64,000 bases of DNA from Achromobacter deleyi (GTDB lineage Bacteria > Pseudomonadota > Gammaproteobacteria > Burkholderiales > Burkholderiaceae_B). Shown here piece after piece: positions 43,416-54,612 of the stretch (the stretch's first letter is position 1; each line of letters starts with the position of its first letter). The position numbers were made by a program, and so were the translations under genes. The notes beneath the pieces are model-generated. The model was not told where the DNA came from. It ran no database searches and was given only the letters and a program-made list of their open reading frames with translations. The stretch lies in assembly GCF_016127315.1 (NCBI RefSeq), contig NZ_CP065997.1, positions 2,480,001 to 2,544,000 of the forward strand. Direction: 5' to 3'.

Positions 43416-45014
43416 CTACTCTCCGACGCTGGCGGGCTCCGGCTTGGAGACGCGCGCCAATTGCACCAGGGGGACGCGCCGCACGCACCAGAGCGCCAGC
43501 ACCGCGACCGCCAGGGCGATGAGTTGCCCTTCGTGGATGGCGCTGACCAGCGCCACGCGCGCGATCTCGATCAGCGACGCTCCATCCTGGCCTTGATGCG
43601 CCAATTGTGCCAGGAACTGCGTCTGGGCCTCGGGATTGACCAGCATCTGCGGGTCGTCCAGTTGCGGCAGCCAGCGCGCCGAGGCGCCCCGCAGCGTCGA
43701 TTCGACGCCGCTGAAGTAGCTGTGGTTGACCATGGTGCCAACCACCGCGGTGCCGAGCATGCCGCCGATCATGCGCAGCGATTGCAGCAGCGCGGTGGCG
43801 ATGCCCAGGTGGGTGCGCCCGGCGGTCTGCTGCGCGAACACGGTCAGGTTGGGCATGATGAAGCCCATGCCCAGGCCGGCCATCAGCATGTAGCCGGCGA
43901 TCAGCCAGTGCGCGGTGTAGTTGTGGGTGGTGACGATGCCCAGGCAGGACAGCGCCATCAGCAGGAAGCCCGCGTACAGCATGCGGTTGGGGTTGCGGAT
44001 GCGGGTGATGATGCGGCCGTTGATGATGCTGCCGACGGTGATGAAGACCACCAGCGGCGTGATCAGCAGGCCGGCGTCCTGCGGCGACAGGCCGAAGCCG
44101 CCCTGCAGCAGCAGCGGCGCGTAGAACAGCAGCGAATACATGGTCACGCCGACCAGCAGCGCCAGCGTGAACAGCGTGGCCAGGCCGCGATTGCGGAACA
44201 TGTCGAACGGCAGCAGCGGATGCGGGCAGCGGCGTTCCCACCAGTACAGCAGGCCGAAGGCGGCGATGCTGCCGACGCCCAGCAGCACGATGGTGGCGCT
44301 CAGGCCCTGCTTGGGCAGCAGTTCCACCAGCAGTTGCAGGCCGCCGAGCGCGACGGCGATCAGCAGCGCGCCCTGCCAGTCCAGGCGCACCTTGCCCTCG
44401 GTGTGGTTGCGCAGGTGCGGCAGGTAGCGCGCCACGAACCACAGGCCGAGGATGCCGATGGGCAGGTTGACGTAGAACACCGAGCGCCAGCCGTAGTGCT
44501 CGGTCAGCGCGCCGCCCAGCGTCGGGCCGACCGCGTTGGCGATGCCGAAGGCCGAGCTGAGCATGACCTGCCAGCGCAGCCGCACGTGGGGATCGGGGAA
44601 CAGGTCGGGGATGGAGGCGAAGGCCGTGCCCACCAGCATGCCGCCGCCCACGCCCTGCAGGGCCCGCGCCAGCACCAGCGTGAACATGCTGTCGGCGGCG
44701 CCGCACAGCACCGAGGCCAGCGTGAACAGCACGATCGCCGCCACCACGAAGGGCTTGCGGCCGTAGTAGTCGCCCAGCCGGCCGAAGATCGGCACAGTGA
44801 TGACCGAGGTCAGCAGATAGGACGTCGCCACCCACGCGTACAGTTCGAAGCCCTTGAGCTCGGCCACGATGGTGGGCAGGGCGGTGCCCACCACGGTCTG
44901 GTCGATGGCGACCATCATCATGACGAAGCACATGCCCAGCATGGCGAGCAGGGTCTGCCGGAAGGGAAGCACCTGGCCGGGCGAGTAAGGGGTGCTGGGG
45001 GCGGGGGCGGGCAT
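43416..45014 (-). CDS. DHA2-family (EmrB-type) MFS drug exporter
   Basis: About 532 residues and 14 membrane segments. MFS motif A FGRLGDYYGRKPFV (~90-105), MVAIDQTVVGTALPTIVAEL in TM1 and RALQGVGGGMLVGTAF in TM4 are typical of EmrB/QacA drug:proton antiporters. ATG 45014 is preferred; a TTG at 45029 falls inside the operator palindrome. Forms an operon with the MarR gene downstream. The drug is unknown. Confidence 0.93.
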   Translation of the reverse strand: MPAPAPSTPYSPGQVLPFRQTLLAMLGMCFVMMMVAIDQTVVGTALPTIVAELKGFELYAWVATSYLLTSVITVPIFGRLGDYYGRKPFVVAAIVLFTLASVLCGAADSMFTLVLARALQGVGGGMLVGTAFASIPDLFPDPHVRLRWQVMLSSAFGIANAVGPTLGGALTEHYGWRSVFYVNLPIGILGLWFVARYLPHLRNHTEGKVRLDWQGALLIAVALGGLQLLVELLPKQGLSATIVLLGVGSIAAFGLLYWWERRCPHPLLPFDMFRNRGLATLFTLALLVGVTMYSLLFYAPLLLQGGFGLSPQDAGLLITPLVVFITVGSIINGRIITRIRNPNRMLYAGFLLMALSCLGIVTTHNYTAHWLIAGYMLMAGLGMGFIMPNLTVFAQQTAGRTHLGIATALLQSLRMIGGMLGTAVVGTMVNHSYFSGVESTLRGASARWLPQLDDPQMLVNPEAQTQFLAQLAHQGQDGASLIEIARVALVSAIHEGQLIALAVAVLALWCVRRVPLVQLARVSKPEPASVGE

Positions 45015-45027
45015 TGTTGGATGGATC

Positions 45028-45049
45028 AATTATTGATGAGTCAATAATT
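45028..45049. promoter_or_regulatory. Probable MarR operator in front of the exporter
   Basis: Perfect 9-bp arms AATTATTGA and TCAATAATT separated by TGAG, ending 14 bp before the exporter ATG. Size and symmetry fit a MarR dimer site. Confidence 0.65.
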
Positions 45050-45350
45050 CTAGCCCTACAATCCCCGAGACAGAAAACCGTCAGTTTCGGGGTCGGCGCG
45101 CAGGCGGGCCCGATTTGTTACGATAGCGGTATGTGCACGCTGGTCATGCTGGCGTCTTCAGCAGGTCTTTCCATGGCAGTTCCTCTCCGCTTGGCGTATC
45201 GGCCCCCGGCCTGACGCAGGCGACGGCACGCGATCGAAGACGGATAAATCAGGAAGCCGCGCGTCCGGCGCGACGGCAAAGCGCCATTCCCGCGCCAGGC
45301 GCGGCGGGTGGCATTCAAGGATTACCAGTCGAGGTACCGACGGGGCGGCA
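45050..45350. other. Gap between exporter promoter and AsmA gene
   Basis: About 300 bp separating divergent units; must hold the asmA-family promoter. Short open frames on both strands have no support. No clear promoter boxes or repeats seen. Confidence 0.4.
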
Positions 45351-47852
45351 ATGAAAACGTGGTTCAAGCGCATTCTGATAGGCCTGGTGGTGTTGGTTGT
45401 CGTGGCCGTCGTTGGCCTGGCCATCTTTTTGCTGACGTTCGACCCCAACGCGTACAAGTACAAGCTCGAAGAGCTGGTCCAGGAACGCTATCACCGCACG
45501 CTCACGATCGACGGCGAAATCGAGCTGTCGCTGTTCCCGCGCATCGGCCTGTCGGTGCAGGGCGTGTCGCTGTCCGAGGTCAATAGCACCGAGACCTTCG
45601 CCTCCATCGAGAGCACGCGCCTGGCGGTCGCCGTGTGGCCGCTGCTGTCCAACAGCTTCGTGGTCGACCACGTCGCCATCAGCGGCTTCAAGGCGCGCGT
45701 GGTGCGCAACAAGGACGGCCAGTTCAATTTCAGCAACCTGGTGGGCGGCACCGCGCCCGTGGTGGCCACGCCCGCCAACCCCGCCGAGGCCCTCGCGGGG
45801 GCGGCGCAGACCGCCGCGCAGGCGCTGACCAGCGGCACGCTGCCGACGTCGCGCAACAACATGCAGATCGACATCGCCGGCCTCGACCTGAAGGACGGCG
45901 AGGTGCTGCTGCAGGACGAGATGTCGGGCATGGCCGTGGCCGTGACCAAGATCAACGCCAACACTGGCCGCGTGACCTTCAACCAGCCGTTCGACGTGCG
46001 CCTGACGGCGCGCCTGGAAGGCGGCAACCCGCGCATCGACGCCAACCTGACCGGGCAGGCGCTGCTGACGCTGGACCCGTCCGCCAAGCGCTACGCGGCC
46101 CAGAAGCTCGACCTGCGCATGGACGGCAAGCTGCCGGGCGCCGAGGCCAAGAGCCTGGCGGTGCGCGGCAACCTGGCGTTCAACGGCCAGAAGTCGGCGC
46201 TGGACGTGGCCGGCCTGGAAGTCGTGTTCCAGGGCGACGTGACCGACCCGGCCGCGCGCGCCACCAACGTCGACGCCAGCGTGGCCATGCCCAAGCTGTC
46301 GATCGACCCGCACAAGAGCCAGTTGCAGATCGAGAAGCTGGCGGTGCGCGCCAAGGGCGGCGTGGCCGACGGCCCGTTCGAATTCGCCGTGGACGCGCCG
46401 GCGCTGAACATCTCGCCGACGCAGGCCACGGGCGAGGCCCTGACCGGCCGCGTGCGCATCAGCGGCCTGGACGCCAGCTTCGGCCTGAACGGCATCAGCG
46501 GCAACGCCACCGAACTCGACATCAAGGAAGCCAAGCTCGACAGCACCTCCAAGAAGGGCGACCGCGTCGTCAAGCTGACGTTCGCCTCGCCGCTGTCGCT
46601 GAACCTGCTGCAGCGCCAGGGCGGCCTGTCGGGCCTGCGCGGCGACGTCAACATCACCGATCCGGGCCTGCCCAAGGGCAGCCTGCAGATCCCCGTGATC
46701 GGTAGCCTCAACGTCGACCTGCTCAAGGACACGGCCAGCAGCAAGATCAACGCCGTGCTCGAAGGCGGCAAGTTCGACCTGAGCGCCGACATCGCCAAGC
46801 TGAGCGACGCGCCGCAGGTGAACTTCGCGCTGGCGGTGGACACGCTGGATCTGGACAAGCTGGTGCCGCCGGCGGCGGCTGCCGCCGCGCCGGCCAAGCC
46901 GCCCGCTGATGGCAAGAAGGACGAAAACAAGCCGGTGCCGCCGGCGCCGGCCGCGCCCGCGGACGATTCGATCAACCTGTCGGCGCTGGTCGGCCCGAGC
47001 GTGAACGGCACGCTCAAGGTCGGCAAGCTGGTGGTGCGCGGCCTGAAGGCCGATGACGTCGCCGCCGCCGTCAAGCTGGATCGCGGCAAGCTCGACATCT
47101 CCAGCCTGACCGCGGGCCTGTACGGCGGCAAGCTGGCCGGCGCGCTGTCGGTGGACGCGGCGCAGGGCAACCAGCTGGCGACCAAGATGTCGCTGGCGGG
47201 CATCTCGATCGAGCCGCTGCTGATGGACCTGGCGCAGCGCAACGTGCTGAGCGGCACCGGCAGCCTGGCGCTGGACCTGAAGACCGCCGGCGCCAACGCC
47301 TATGCCATGAAGAGCGGCCTGGGCGGCACGCTGCAGGTGCGGCTGCGCGATGGCGCGGTCAAGGGCATCAACCTGACGCAGACGCTGCGCGAGCTGAAGG
47401 CCGCGCTCAAGCCCGAGTCGCAGGACGAAACGGTGGCGGCCGACACCAGCAAGCAGACCGCGTTCTCCGAAATGGATGCCGACCTGGCGTTCACCAAGGG
47501 CGTGGCGAGCGTGAAGCGCCTGAACGTGGTGTCGCCGCTGCTGCGCGTGACGCAGGGCGAGCCGGCCACCATCGACTTCGTCAAGAGCGAGCTGGACCTG
47601 GTGGCGCGCGCGCGCGTCGTCAATCCAGCCGCCGACCCCGAAGGCAAGGAACTGATCGACCTGAAGGACGTGACGATTCCGGTGCACGTGCGTGGTCCGT
47701 TCGAAAAGCCCAGCTACACGCTGCTGTGGAAGGACGCCATCGCCGGCATCCTCAAGCGCAGCCTGGAAAACAAGCTGCGTGAAGCCGTGACCGGCAAGGG
47801 CAAGGGCGGCGCGGCCGTGGACAAGGCGCTCAAGGGCCTGCTGGGCAAATGA
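45351..47852 (+). CDS. AsmA-family protein
   Basis: 833 residues. One N-terminal inner-membrane helix (ILIGLVVLVVVAVVGLAIFL, ~8-30) then a large periplasmic beta-rich body. The AsmA N-terminal domain is clear (DPNAYKYKLEELVQERYHRT, LSLFPRIGLSVQGVSLSE) as is the C-terminal AsmA_2 region (LDISSLTAGLYGGKLAGALS, TDLAFTKG-like FSEMDADLAFTKGVASVKRL). An Ala/Pro-rich linker lies near 500-540. AsmA-like proteins are thought to move phospholipids between membranes. Ends in an ATGA overlap with a small MOSC-domain gene. Confidence 0.93.
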   Translation: MKTWFKRILIGLVVLVVVAVVGLAIFLLTFDPNAYKYKLEELVQERYHRTLTIDGEIELSLFPRIGLSVQGVSLSEVNSTETFASIESTRLAVAVWPLLSNSFVVDHVAISGFKARVVRNKDGQFNFSNLVGGTAPVVATPANPAEALAGAAQTAAQALTSGTLPTSRNNMQIDIAGLDLKDGEVLLQDEMSGMAVAVTKINANTGRVTFNQPFDVRLTARLEGGNPRIDANLTGQALLTLDPSAKRYAAQKLDLRMDGKLPGAEAKSLAVRGNLAFNGQKSALDVAGLEVVFQGDVTDPAARATNVDASVAMPKLSIDPHKSQLQIEKLAVRAKGGVADGPFEFAVDAPALNISPTQATGEALTGRVRISGLDASFGLNGISGNATELDIKEAKLDSTSKKGDRVVKLTFASPLSLNLLQRQGGLSGLRGDVNITDPGLPKGSLQIPVIGSLNVDLLKDTASSKINAVLEGGKFDLSADIAKLSDAPQVNFALAVDTLDLDKLVPPAAAAAAPAKPPADGKKDENKPVPPAPAAPADDSINLSALVGPSVNGTLKVGKLVVRGLKADDVAAAVKLDRGKLDISSLTAGLYGGKLAGALSVDAAQGNQLATKMSLAGISIEPLLMDLAQRNVLSGTGSLALDLKTAGANAYAMKSGLGGTLQVRLRDGAVKGINLTQTLRELKAALKPESQDETVAADTSKQTAFSEMDADLAFTKGVASVKRLNVVSPLLRVTQGEPATIDFVKSELDLVARARVVNPAADPEGKELIDLKDVTIPVHVRGPFEKPSYTLLWKDAIAGILKRSLENKLREAVTGKGKGGAAVDKALKGLLGK

Positions 47853-48232
47853 GCGCCGCCTTCCAGCCCATCGCCCAATGCGGCCACACGGAACAGGCCG
47901 AGGCCGCCGCCTATCACCGGCAGTGGCTGGTCGCCAATGATTCGGGCCAATGGCTCAACCGCGAGCTGTGCCCGCGGCTGGCCGACGTGACGGTGGAACT
48001 GCGCCTGGGCTACCTGGTGCTGCGCGCGCCGGGCATGCTGCGCATGGATATTCCGCTGGACGTGATCGAGGACGACGACAGCGTGCGCTACAGCATGAAG
48101 GTCGGCGAGCAGGTCATCGACGTGGTCGACGAGGGCGAGCTGGCCGCCGCCTGGATCTCGAATTTCGTGCAGGTGCCGTGCCGCATCATGAAGGTGCACC
48201 CGGACACGCCGGTGACCGCCTGGCCGGACTGA
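47849..48232 (+). CDS. Stand-alone MOSC N-terminal beta-barrel domain protein
   Basis: 127 residues. Resembles the N-terminal domain of MOSC proteins (AYHRQWLVANDSGQWLNREL, then an RLADV strand, LRAPGMLRMDIPLDV and a WISNFVQVPCRIMKV ending), but the catalytic MOSC domain with its sulfur-carrying Cys is absent. ATGA overlap with the AsmA gene makes them one operon. In MOSC enzymes the N domain binds or presents molybdenum-cofactor-related substrates; alone its role is unknown. Confidence 0.75.
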   Translation: MSAAFQPIAQCGHTEQAEAAAYHRQWLVANDSGQWLNRELCPRLADVTVELRLGYLVLRAPGMLRMDIPLDVIEDDDSVRYSMKVGEQVIDVVDEGELAAAWISNFVQVPCRIMKVHPDTPVTAWPD

Positions 48233-48280
48233 GTCCGGGGCGCGGCCAGGCGCCGCGCTCAACGCGGGGCGAGACCCGCT

Positions 48281-49914
<1,634 letters not shown>

Positions 49915-49935
49915 TTAGGCGGAGAGCGGGGACGC

Positions 49936-50439
49936 TCAGCCCGGCCAGGACTGCTCGCGGCGTTCCTTGGCTTTTCCCTGCAACCAGCGTTCCACCGAGG
50001 GGAACACGAACTTGCTGACGTCGCCGCCCAGCTGGGCGATTTCGCGCACGATGGTGCCGGAGATGAACTGGTATTGATCCGACGGCGTCATGAACAGGGT
50101 CTCGACGTCGGGCAGCAGATGGCGGTTCATGCCGGCCATCTGGAATTCGTATTCGAAGTCGGACACGGCGCGCAGGCCGCGCACGATGACGCGTCCACCC
50201 TGGTCGCGCACGAAATCCTTGAGCAGGCCGCCGAAGCTCTGCACTTCCACGTTGGGATAGTGCCCCAGCACTTCGCGCGCGATGTCCACGCGCTCGTCGA
50301 TGCTGAAGAAGGGCTTCTTGTTGCGGCTGTGGGCGATGCCGACCACGACTTTGTCGAAAAGCGTGGCGGCGCGGCGGACCAGGTCTTCGTGGCCTCTGGT
50401 CAGCGGGTCGAAAGTGCCAGGGTAAACAGCGATGATCAT
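49936..50439 (-). CDS. coaD: Phosphopantetheine adenylyltransferase
   Basis: 167-residue enzyme making dephospho-CoA from 4'-phosphopantetheine and ATP. Motifs: [20 protein letters not shown] (nucleotidyl-transferase T/HxGH box), [20 protein letters not shown] and [20 protein letters not shown]. Length typical. Downstream of rsmD (58-bp gap), the common rsmD-coaD pair. Confidence 0.98.
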   Translation of the reverse strand: MIIAVYPGTFDPLTRGHEDLVRRAATLFDKVVVGIAHSRNKKPFFSIDERVDIAREVLGHYPNVEVQSFGGLLKDFVRDQGGRVIVRGLRAVSDFEYEFQMAGMNRHLLPDVETLFMTPSDQYQFISGTIVREIAQLGGDVSKFVFPSVERWLQGKAKERREQSWPG

Positions 50440-50497
50440 GCGAGCTCCGTACCGTTATTAGTGGTGTACACCATCCTCCGAAGCTCGGATTATTGAT

Positions 50498-51064
50498 CTA
50501 TTTGCGCAATGCAGCAAATTCCAGGAGGTGGTAGTGCACCGCCCCGGCCTTGTCCTGGCGCAGGATCGTGAATCCCTCGGGAGGCTCGATGGCGTTTTCG
50601 GCCTCGACGTAGACCAGGCCGCCCTCGGCCAGGATGCCCGGCAGGATCGGCCACAGGCGCGGCAGCCAGCCTTGTCCGAAGGGCGGATCGAGCAGGATGA
50701 GATCAAATCGGGACGCATCCATTCTTTCGGCGACCTGCATCGCATCGCCCACGTGGATGCGTATCATGTCGGCTTTGAGCTTGTCGCGCAGTGTCCGCAG
50801 CGCGGACGCGGCGGTCTTGTCCCGCTCGACCATCTGCACATGCGCCACGCCGCGCGAGGCCGCCTCGAAGCCCAGGGCGCCGCTGCCGGCGAACAGATCC
50901 AGCACCTGCTTGTCGGCGAATGCGCCGCCCCACAGGTGGTTGAGCCAGTTGAACAGCGTTTCCCGCACCCGGTCGGGCGTCGGGCGGAGCGTCTCCACGT
51001 CGGGCACGACGATAGGGGTGCGCCGGTATTGGCCCCCGACGATACGAATATACTTGTTACCCAT
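50498..51064 (-). CDS. rsmD: 16S rRNA (guanine966-N2)-methyltransferase
   Basis: 188-residue SAM-dependent methyltransferase. IRIVGGQYRRTPI at the N terminus, SAM motif VLDLFAGSGALGFEAASRG, catalytic LILLDPPFGQGW (the NPPY-type motif reads DPPF, normal for RsmD). The start ATG (51064-51062) shares the palindrome CATG with the divergent ftsY ATG. Forms an operon with coaD. Confidence 0.95.
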   Translation of the reverse strand: MGNKYIRIVGGQYRRTPIVVPDVETLRPTPDRVRETLFNWLNHLWGGAFADKQVLDLFAGSGALGFEAASRGVAHVQMVERDKTAASALRTLRDKLKADMIRIHVGDAMQVAERMDASRFDLILLDPPFGQGWLPRLWPILPGILAEGGLVYVEAENAIEPPEGFTILRQDKAGAVHYHLLEFAALRK

Positions 51065-52508
51065 GTTTAGCCGCTTCTTCAAGAAAAAATCCCCTCCGCC
51101 CGCCGCGCCGGCCCAGCCCGCGCCGCCGCCGGAGCAGGTGGACGCCGGGATCGCGCCGCAAGCCGAGGTCGAGGTCCCCGCCAAACCCGTAGAGCCCGCC
51201 GTTTCGGTGCGCGAATTCGCGCCCGTCGCGACGCCCGAGGTGACCCTGCCGGTGCCATCCGCCGAGGTGCCCGCGCCGGCTTCGGCCAGTGTGCCGCAAC
51301 CCGCGCCGGCCGTGGTGCCGCAGCCGCAGGCCTCGGCGCCGGCGGTCGCGCCTGCTGCCACGCCGGTTTCCACCCCCGCTTCCGCCGTACCCGCACCGGC
51401 TTCCGCGCCCGTTGTCGCCGCGCCGGCCGCGACGCCCAGCGCCGCCGCGCCGGCCGTTGCCGCGCCGCCAGTTGCGCCCGCGCCAGTGGCACCGCCGCCC
51501 GTCGTTACACCGCCGCCGGTCGTCGCCGCGCCGGTGCCTGCCACGATTGTGCCGGCCCCCGCTGCGCCCGAACCCGAGTCCGAGCCCGCGCCCAAGAAGG
51601 CGTCGTGGCTGTCGCGGCTCAAGCAGGGCCTGTCGCGCACCGGCCAGAGCATTGGCGGCATTTTCGTCGGCGTCAAGGTCGACGAGAACCTGTTCGAGGA
51701 ACTCGAATCGGCGCTCATTATGGCCGATGCCGGCCTGGAGGCCACCGAGAAGCTGCTGACCGCGCTGCGCGCGCGGGTCAAGAAAGAGCGCATCGAGGAC
51801 CCGGCCAAGGTCAAGACCGCGCTGCGCCAGCTGCTGGCCGATCACCTGCGCCCGCTGGAGCGCGCCTTCGACCTGAAGCGCACGCAGCCGCTGGTGGTGA
51901 TGATCGCGGGCGTCAACGGCGCCGGCAAGACGACTTCCATCGGCAAGCTGGCGCACACCTTCCAGCGCCAGGGCGCGAGCGTGCTGCTGGCCGCGGGCGA
52001 CACGTTCCGCGCCGCGGCGCGCGAGCAGCTGATCGAATGGGGCAGCCGCAACAACGTCACCGTGATCTCGCAGGATGGCGGCGATCCGGCGGCGGTGGCG
52101 TTCGACTCGGTCAACGCCGGCCGCGCGCGCGGCGTGGGCGTGGTGATGGTGGACACGGCCGGCCGCCTGCCGACCCAGCTGCACCTGATGGAAGAACTGA
52201 AGAAGATCCGCCGCGTCATCGGCAAGGCCGACCCGGCCGCGCCGCACGAAGTGCTGCTGGTGGTGGACGGCAACACCGGCCAGAACGCGCTGGCGCAGAT
52301 CCGCGCGTTCGACGCGGCCATCACCCTGACGGGCCTGGTCGTGACCAAGCTGGACGGCACCGCCAAGGGCGGCACGCTGGCGGCCGTGGCGGCGGGCAGC
52401 CAGGGCGTGCGGCCGATCCCGGTGTACTGGATCGGCGTGGGCGAAAGCCTGGAAGACCTGCAGCCGTTCGTGGCCGACGAATTCGCCGGCGCTCTGCTGG
52501 CCGACTGA
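51063..52508 (+). CDS. ftsY: Signal recognition particle receptor FtsY
   Basis: 481-residue SRP receptor GTPase delivering ribosome-nascent chains to the Sec translocon. Residues ~1-180 are a Pro/Ala-rich acidic A domain, N domain ~185-270, G domain with GVNGAGKTTSIGKLAHTF, GDTFRAAAREQL, VDTAGRLPTQ and VTKLDGTAKGG. The A domain is unusually Pro/Ala-rich, as in Bordetella relatives. Its promoter must lie inside rsmD. Strong terminator follows. Confidence 0.97.
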   Translation: MFSRFFKKKSPPPAAPAQPAPPPEQVDAGIAPQAEVEVPAKPVEPAVSVREFAPVATPEVTLPVPSAEVPAPASASVPQPAPAVVPQPQASAPAVAPAATPVSTPASAVPAPASAPVVAAPAATPSAAAPAVAAPPVAPAPVAPPPVVTPPPVVAAPVPATIVPAPAAPEPESEPAPKKASWLSRLKQGLSRTGQSIGGIFVGVKVDENLFEELESALIMADAGLEATEKLLTALRARVKKERIEDPAKVKTALRQLLADHLRPLERAFDLKRTQPLVVMIAGVNGAGKTTSIGKLAHTFQRQGASVLLAAGDTFRAAAREQLIEWGSRNNVTVISQDGGDPAAVAFDSVNAGRARGVGVVMVDTAGRLPTQLHLMEELKKIRRVIGKADPAAPHEVLLVVDGNTGQNALAQIRAFDAAITLTGLVVTKLDGTAKGGTLAAVAAGSQGVRPIPVYWIGVGESLEDLQPFVADEFAGALLAD

Positions 52509-52541
52509 TCGCAGCCGCCGGGCCTTGCCGCCCGGCGCTGA

Positions 52542-52591
52542 AAACACCGCGCCCCACGTCTCCTGTATCGGAGGCGTGGGGCGCGGTGTTT
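52542..52591. terminator. Bidirectional terminator between ftsY and the CYTH-CHAD gene
   Basis: 17-bp perfect stem (AAACACCGCGCCCCACG and its complement, 52542-52558 and 52575-52591), extended inward by CTCC/GGAG, A-rich on the left and T-rich on the right. Serves the two convergent genes. Confidence 0.85.
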
Positions 52592-52631
52592 ATGGCGGGC
52601 GCGAACGTGGTCCGCGAGGGACCGCGCCGGC

Positions 52632-54290
52632 TTATTTCCAGAAGGGCTTGCTGCCGGCCAGGTCGTCGAACGCGCGTTGCGCATCCACCGCCAGTTCTTC
52701 CAGGCGCGCGCTGATCCAGCCCAGCGCGAACCAGGCTTGCGGATGCGTGGCCGTACACGACTCGTAGTAGTCCTTGGCCACGGCCAGGTCGTTGATCTCG
52801 CCCAGGATGTCCTGCACCCGCGACAGCAGCTTGCGGTAGCCACGCAGCTTGGTCGGCGGCAGCAGCGATTCGGCGAAGGCCAGGCTGTAGCGCAGGCGCT
52901 TGCCGCGCTTGCGCAGATCATGGCGCGTGGGGATGTCGAGCGTGGCGAACTGGGTGCCCTGGTCGGCCACCTTGCTGTGCCAGCGATGCAGGCGCCGCGC
53001 CAGCTGCTTGTGCAGCCGCTGCGTGTCGGGCTCGGGCGCCAGCATCGGGATGATGGTGGGTTTGACGCTGGGGCCGGCGATGCCGCCTTCGAGGCGGATG
53101 GCCGGTTCGGGCGCGACGTCGCTGGGCATGCCGTTGGCGATCGGCAGGCCGTCGCTGGTCGGCACGGCGGGCGGCACGTCCAGGCTCCATTCCAGCAATT
53201 CCAGCAGCCAGGCCTGGAACGCCTTGCCGCCAGCGATGGCGCGGGCGTCCTGTTCGGGCGGCGCGGCTTCCATCGGAATCACCGGCATGCCGGCGCGCAT
53301 CAGCGCGGGCGCCACGGTTTCGTTCAGCACGTCCTGGTCGCGGTTGGCGCCAAAGGCGGCGAAGTGCGCGCGCACGCCCTGCATGATGGAATCGGAGACC
53401 GGCGCGATCCAGCCGTCGAACAGCTTCCAGGCCGAGCGCAGGCGGCGGATGCCGACGCGCAGCTGGTGCACGTGTTCGGAATTGCCGGCGCGATACACGC
53501 CCTCGGTGTCGACCTCGGCCAGCACCGCGGCGTTGCGCGCGATCTGGTCGAGGCATTCGGCGGCGATGCGGCCCATGGCCTGGGGCGCGGTCATGTCCTC
53601 GCGCAGCTTGACGGCCGCGGCGCCGCGCGGCGCCCAGAACTGCGCGATGGCCTGGGCGCGGCGGCTGTCGAGGTCGTCGCCGGGAATGGCGTCGACGTCG
53701 GCCAGGCGCTGCGCCAGCTGGGCCAGCGCGTCGCCGCGCTCGGACTTGCTGCGCGGGTCCAGCACCAGGCTGTGGCGCTGCTGCCAGCCGCGCGCGACCG
53801 CGAAGATGGCGGCGGGGCGGCCCGAGACCAGTTCGAATTCGAGTTCGGAGATCGGCAGTTCCAGCGCGCCGGCGCGCAGGATGCCGGTGTCATAGGCCAG
53901 CTCGACCGTGCCGTAGCGGGTGCGCACCTTGCGCAGCATGCGCTGCACGTCGGTTTCGTAGCGCAGGCCGAGTTCGCCCTTGATGGCCGCCAGTGCAGCC
54001 TCGACCTCGGTGCCGGCGTACACCGACAGGTCGAGCACGGGGCCGGGCCGCGGGTGGTTCAGTTCGATGCGGGTGATGGCGTTGATGCCGGGCATCTTGA
54101 GGGTCTGCACCCAGTCGCGCCCTTCCTGGCGCAGGCGGATGGCGATGCGGGCCTTGGCCAGTTCACGCTCGGGCGTGTCGAAGTACATCGCATGCAGGCG
54201 GATGCGCGTCGCCTCGCGTTGCTTGATCTCTCGCAGCACGGCCTGGCGCGAAGCCGTGGGCACGTGCAGTTTCAGTTCCTGTTCCGACAT
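52632..54290 (-). CDS. CYTH-CHAD domain protein
   Basis: 552 residues. CYTH triphosphate tunnel domain ~1-205 (MSEQELKLHV carries the ExExK motif; YFDTPERELAKARIAIRLR) and a CHAD helical domain ~230-545 with conserved His/Arg rows (VHQLRVGIRRLRSAWKLFDG, RHDLRKRGKRLRYSLAFAES). Family members act on inorganic triphosphate or bind polyphosphate granules. An acidic/Pro insertion lies near 345-400 of the CHAD region. Confidence 0.93.
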   Translation of the reverse strand: MSEQELKLHVPTASRQAVLREIKQREATRIRLHAMYFDTPERELAKARIAIRLRQEGRDWVQTLKMPGINAITRIELNHPRPGPVLDLSVYAGTEVEAALAAIKGELGLRYETDVQRMLRKVRTRYGTVELAYDTGILRAGALELPISELEFELVSGRPAAIFAVARGWQQRHSLVLDPRSKSERGDALAQLAQRLADVDAIPGDDLDSRRAQAIAQFWAPRGAAAVKLREDMTAPQAMGRIAAECLDQIARNAAVLAEVDTEGVYRAGNSEHVHQLRVGIRRLRSAWKLFDGWIAPVSDSIMQGVRAHFAAFGANRDQDVLNETVAPALMRAGMPVIPMEAAPPEQDARAIAGGKAFQAWLLELLEWSLDVPPAVPTSDGLPIANGMPSDVAPEPAIRLEGGIAGPSVKPTIIPMLAPEPDTQRLHKQLARRLHRWHSKVADQGTQFATLDIPTRHDLRKRGKRLRYSLAFAESLLPPTKLRGYRKLLSRVQDILGEINDLAVAKDYYESCTATHPQAWFALGWISARLEELAVDAQRAFDDLAGSKPFWK

Positions 54291-54612
54291 GGCGGCGGGT
54301 GTCCAACGGCAAAAGCCGAGATCTTAATCAAAGGGGGCGGGAGGTTTGATGACCGGTCATATTTATTTCACAAATGCCCTGTCGAGCATAGACGGGGTTG
54401 CGGTGCATCAACAATCGTCCGCATGCCGGTCGACCCATATTCTGGGCTTTGATTGCGTCCGCTCAATTACCCAGTTTCAGTGATAGGCAAGGCGGGGCCG
54501 AACTTTTCTAATTGTAATTGGCGGGCCGGACGCTTTTCGCGGGGCCTCGATACCCATTCGCGCCCGCCCCGGCACTGCCGGCGACGGGCCATGACAAAAA
54601 GAAGAGAGGCCC
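54291..54612. promoter_or_regulatory. Divergent region CYTH-CHAD / autotransporter with a 12-bp palindrome
   Basis: 322 bp. ATGACCGGTCAT at 54349-54360 is a perfect 12-bp palindrome in an A/T-rich patch, a likely regulator site. The remaining sequence shows no sure promoter. The autotransporter start at 54613 has AGAGAGG upstream. Confidence 0.45.
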
